A DNA stretch of 8,657 bases from Candidatus Omnitrophota bacterium (lineage in GTDB: Bacteria; Hinthialibacterota; Hinthialibacteria; Hinthialibacterales; JAKPRU01), in assembly GCA_029557025.1 (NCBI GenBank), contig JAKPRU010000413.1, positions 1 to 8,657 of the forward strand, written 5' to 3'. The first letter of the stretch is position 1, and the number at the start of each line of letters is the position of its first letter. The notes below the pieces were generated by a model, which was not told where the DNA came from, did not search any database, and saw only the letters and a list, made by a program, of their open reading frames with translations. A program made the position numbers and the translations under genes. This document shows positions 6,705 to 8,657 of this stretch, piece by piece.

Positions 6705-8651
6705 ATGTCAGAGAAAATACCCGATTCGGTGGATGTGGTTGTTGTCGGCGCGGGTCATGCCGGCTGTGAGGCCGCGCTCGCTACCGCCCGGATGGGCTGT
6801 GAAACCATCCTGGTAACATTTCGTCTTGACCAGGTTGCGGCGATGTCCTGCAATCCATCTATTGGGGGAGTTGCCAAGGGCCAGCTGGTGCGTGAAATCG
6901 ACGCATTGGGCGGCGTGATGGGACAGGTGGCCGACCGGGCGTGTATTCATTTCCGAACGCTCAATCCGAAGAAGGGACCCGCGGTCCGGTCGCCCCGCGC
7001 GCAGGCCGACCGGGATCTCTACCACCGAATCATGCTGGAACTCCTTATGCGGCAAGGCGACAATCCCGGCCCGGGGCAAGCGCGGTTGCATCTCCTGGAA
7101 GGCGAGGTGACCGGCCTTGTTGTTCACAACGGCGCGGTGTGCGGTATCCATGTGTCTGATACGGAGATCCGGGCCCGCGCGCTGATCCTGACCACGGGGA
7201 CATTCCTGAATGGCCTGATGCATTTTGGACTGGAGAATCGTGTCGGTGGGCGGTATGGCGATCCGGCATCCGTGCAACTTGCGGAAGATTTGCGGGCGCA
7301 CGGGCTTCGATTGGGCCGCTTAAAGACAGGCACTCCCGCGCGTCTCCTCAAGGACAGCATCGACTTCGATTCCCTGGAACGTCAGCCCGGAGATGAACCG
7401 CCACCCCGGTTTTCATTTGATCTTTCGGTTCCGGCTCCGCGAAATCAAATTGTCTGTCATTTAACTCAGACTACCGAGCGTACGCATGAAATTATCCGGT
7501 CCAGTCTGGACCAATCTCCGCTCTATTCCGGGAAGATAGTCGGGATCGGTCCCCGCTATTGCCCGTCCATCGAAGATAAAGTTGTCAAATTCCCGGAACG
7601 TACTTCTCATCATGTATTCCTGGAGCCGGAAGGACTGGACTCGGATCTCATTTATCCGAATGGAATCTCCACCAGCCTTCCCCAACCCGTGCAAGAGGCA
7701 TTCATTCATTCCATCCCCGGCCTGGAACGGGCGGAGATTGTTCGCCCAGGATATGCGGTGGAATATGACTACGCGGACCCGACGGGATTGAGACCCTCCC
7801 TGGAAAGCGCGGTGATCCGGGGGCTTTTCCTGGCGGGGCAGATCAACGGGACCTCCGGATACGAAGAAGCGGCGGCGCAGGGGCTGATGGCCGGAATCAA
7901 TGCCGCGTTGAGTCTTCGGGGCGAAGAGCCGCTTATTTTAGGACGCGATGAGGCCTATGTCGGTGTGCTGATCGATGACTTGGTCAGCAAAGGCACGGAG
8001 GAGCCGTATCGTCTGTTCACGGCGTCGGCGGAACACCGTTTACTGTTGCGTCAGGACAATGCCGATTTCCGCCTGATGCGATATGGCGCGCAGCGGGGAT
8101 TGATTCCCCGGGAACGCGCGCGGGAAGTGGAGGCTTGGCAAGCCTCCGTTCGGGAGACGCTGGATCACCTGGAAAAGATAATGGTTGCGCCTTCGGACAG
8201 CGTGCGGGACTGGTTGAGGGAGCGCGGCTTGGGCGAGATGACACGGACGTCGTCCTTGCTTTCGATACTCAGGCGGCCCGGTGCGGTTATGACGGACCTG
8301 CGGCGATTTGGTTTTCCGGTGGATAACCTGCACCCGCGTGTTATCGAACAGGTTGAAATCGAGGTTAAGTACGCGGGCTATATTCGGCGTCATGAACAGA
8401 TGGCGGAAACGGAACGCCGTTATGAAAGTCTGCCGCTGGACCGTGATTTGGATTACTGCGCCATTCCCGGTCTTCGTAACGAGGCGCGTGAGAAATTCAA
8501 ACGCCACAAACCGGCCACTTTGGGCCAGGCCTCCCGGATACCGGGCATCCTGCCATCCGATTTGACGACGTTGTATCTTTATATACGACACCCACAAAGA
8601 GCGGCTTCGCCGCAACCTGAGAGGGAAAGGTCTTTGTTTGAGGAGAAATAA
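6705..8651 (+). CDS. mnmG: tRNA uridine-5-carboxymethylaminomethyl(34) synthesis enzyme MnmG (GidA)
   Basis: A complete 648-residue protein, slightly longer than the usual ~630. With MnmE it uses FAD, NADH and a folate one-carbon unit to install the (carboxymethyl)aminomethyl group on U34 of tRNAs reading two-fold degenerate codons, in the cytoplasm. Visible marks are the FAD-binding GAGHAG (15-20), the MSCNPSIGG block with C49, the family signature GPRYCPSIEDK (282-292) with C286, and the second signature AGQINGTSGYEEAAAQG (377-393). C49 and C286 correspond to the two catalytic cysteines known in E. coli. The C-terminal helical domain ends with the conserved IPGLRNEAREKF and LGQASRI blocks, then a non-conserved basic tail (RHPQRAASPQPERERSLFEEK). 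ATG 6705 is preferred, with GAGG at 6697-6700 upstream; an in-frame TTG at 6681 would add 8 residues. The stop TAA overlaps the next ATG by one base. MnmE is not in the window. Confidence 0.98.
   Translation: MSEKIPDSVDVVVVGAGHAGCEAALATARMGCETILVTFRLDQVAAMSCNPSIGGVAKGQLVREIDALGGVMGQVADRACIHFRTLNPKKGPAVRSPRAQADRDLYHRIMLELLMRQGDNPGPGQARLHLLEGEVTGLVVHNGAVCGIHVSDTEIRARALILTTGTFLNGLMHFGLENRVGGRYGDPASVQLAEDLRAHGLRLGRLKTGTPARLLKDSIDFDSLERQPGDEPPPRFSFDLSVPAPRNQIVCHLTQTTERTHEIIRSSLDQSPLYSGKIVGIGPRYCPSIEDKVVKFPERTSHHVFLEPEGLDSDLIYPNGISTSLPQPVQEAFIHSIPGLERAEIVRPGYAVEYDYADPTGLRPSLESAVIRGLFLAGQINGTSGYEEAAAQGLMAGINAALSLRGEEPLILGRDEAYVGVLIDDLVSKGTEEPYRLFTASAEHRLLLRQDNADFRLMRYGAQRGLIPRERAREVEAWQASVRETLDHLEKIMVAPSDSVRDWLRERGLGEMTRTSSLLSILRRPGAVMTDLRRFGFPVDNLHPRVIEQVEIEVKYAGYIRRHEQMAETERRYESLPLDRDLDYCAIPGLRNEAREKFKRHKPATLGQASRIPGILPSDLTTLYLYIRHPQRAASPQPERERSLFEEK
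8594..8637 (+). other. Nested inverted repeat at the mnmG 3' end, just before the next ribosome binding site
   Basis: ACAAAGA at 8594-8600 is perfectly complementary to TCTTTGT at 8631-8637, and inside it GCGGC at 8601-8605 pairs with GCCGC at 8609-8613 around TTC. The structure lies within the non-conserved tail of MnmG, 3 nt before the AGGAG that serves the following gene. It may influence coupling or be a small palindrome inserted at the gene end. Confidence 0.4.
8641..8645 (+). promoter_or_regulatory. Ribosome binding site AGGAG of the gene leaving the right edge
   Basis: AGGAG lies 5 nt before the ATG at 8651 and inside the last codons of mnmG. It supports a real, translationally coupled downstream gene. 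Confidence 0.6.
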
Positions 8652-8657
8652 TGAGCA
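8651..8657 (+). CDS. Start of the next gene (only two codons visible)
   Basis: The ATG at 8651 shares one base with the mnmG stop (TAATG) and has AGGAG 5 nt upstream, so a co-transcribed gene very probably begins here. Only Met-Ser and one further base are visible, so the product cannot be identified. In many bacteria mnmG is followed by rsmG (gidB, 16S rRNA methyltransferase), which is the first guess from context only. Confidence 0.5.

Overview
The window looks like chromosomal DNA from an uncultured bacterium of moderately high GC. A secreted pectate-lyase-like enzyme, a Gfo/Idh/MocA oxidoreductase and a CARDB-containing protein resemble gene content common in carbohydrate-degrading environmental lineages (Planctomycetota, Poribacteria, Hydrogenedentota, Latescibacterota and similar). 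No gene fixes the phylum. The AMIN-like region in the amidase favours a diderm envelope, which is an inference. I see no tRNA, rRNA, CRISPR array, transposase or phage gene.

Layout: (1) 2-991, plus strand: the 3' part of a gene cut by the left edge, ending in a CARDB domain. (2) 992-1179: a short convergent intergenic region holding three different palindromes that look like dispersed repeat families. (3) 1180-2253, minus strand: a Gfo/Idh/MocA NAD(P)-dependent oxidoreductase. (4) 2254-2500: a divergent intergenic region with a hairpin; no promoter could be called with confidence. (5) 2501-4030, plus strand: an exported pectate lyase of the PL10/Pec_lyase type. (6) 4068-6576, minus strand: a two-gene unit in which a multidomain N-acetylmuramoyl-L-alanine amidase is followed, with an 8-nt overlap, by an unrecognised coiled-coil-rich cytoplasmic protein. 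(7) 6577-6704: a divergent spacer with a palindrome and a possible extended -10. (8) 6705-8651, plus strand: complete mnmG, whose stop overlaps the start codon of a further gene at the right edge. No gene-free stretch exceeds 300 bases.

How the genes fit together: the lyase and the divergent oxidoreductase could form a small pectin/uronate-related locus sharing a control region, but the oxidoreductase substrate cannot be read from sequence. The amidase and its coupled partner form an envelope-remodelling unit. mnmG is a housekeeping tRNA-modification gene (wobble U34), probably starting an operon that continues rightwards.

I found no clear new biological system. The points most worth a second look are the coiled-coil protein coupled to the amidase, the cluster of unrelated palindromic repeats, and the hairpin-bearing 3' end of mnmG.
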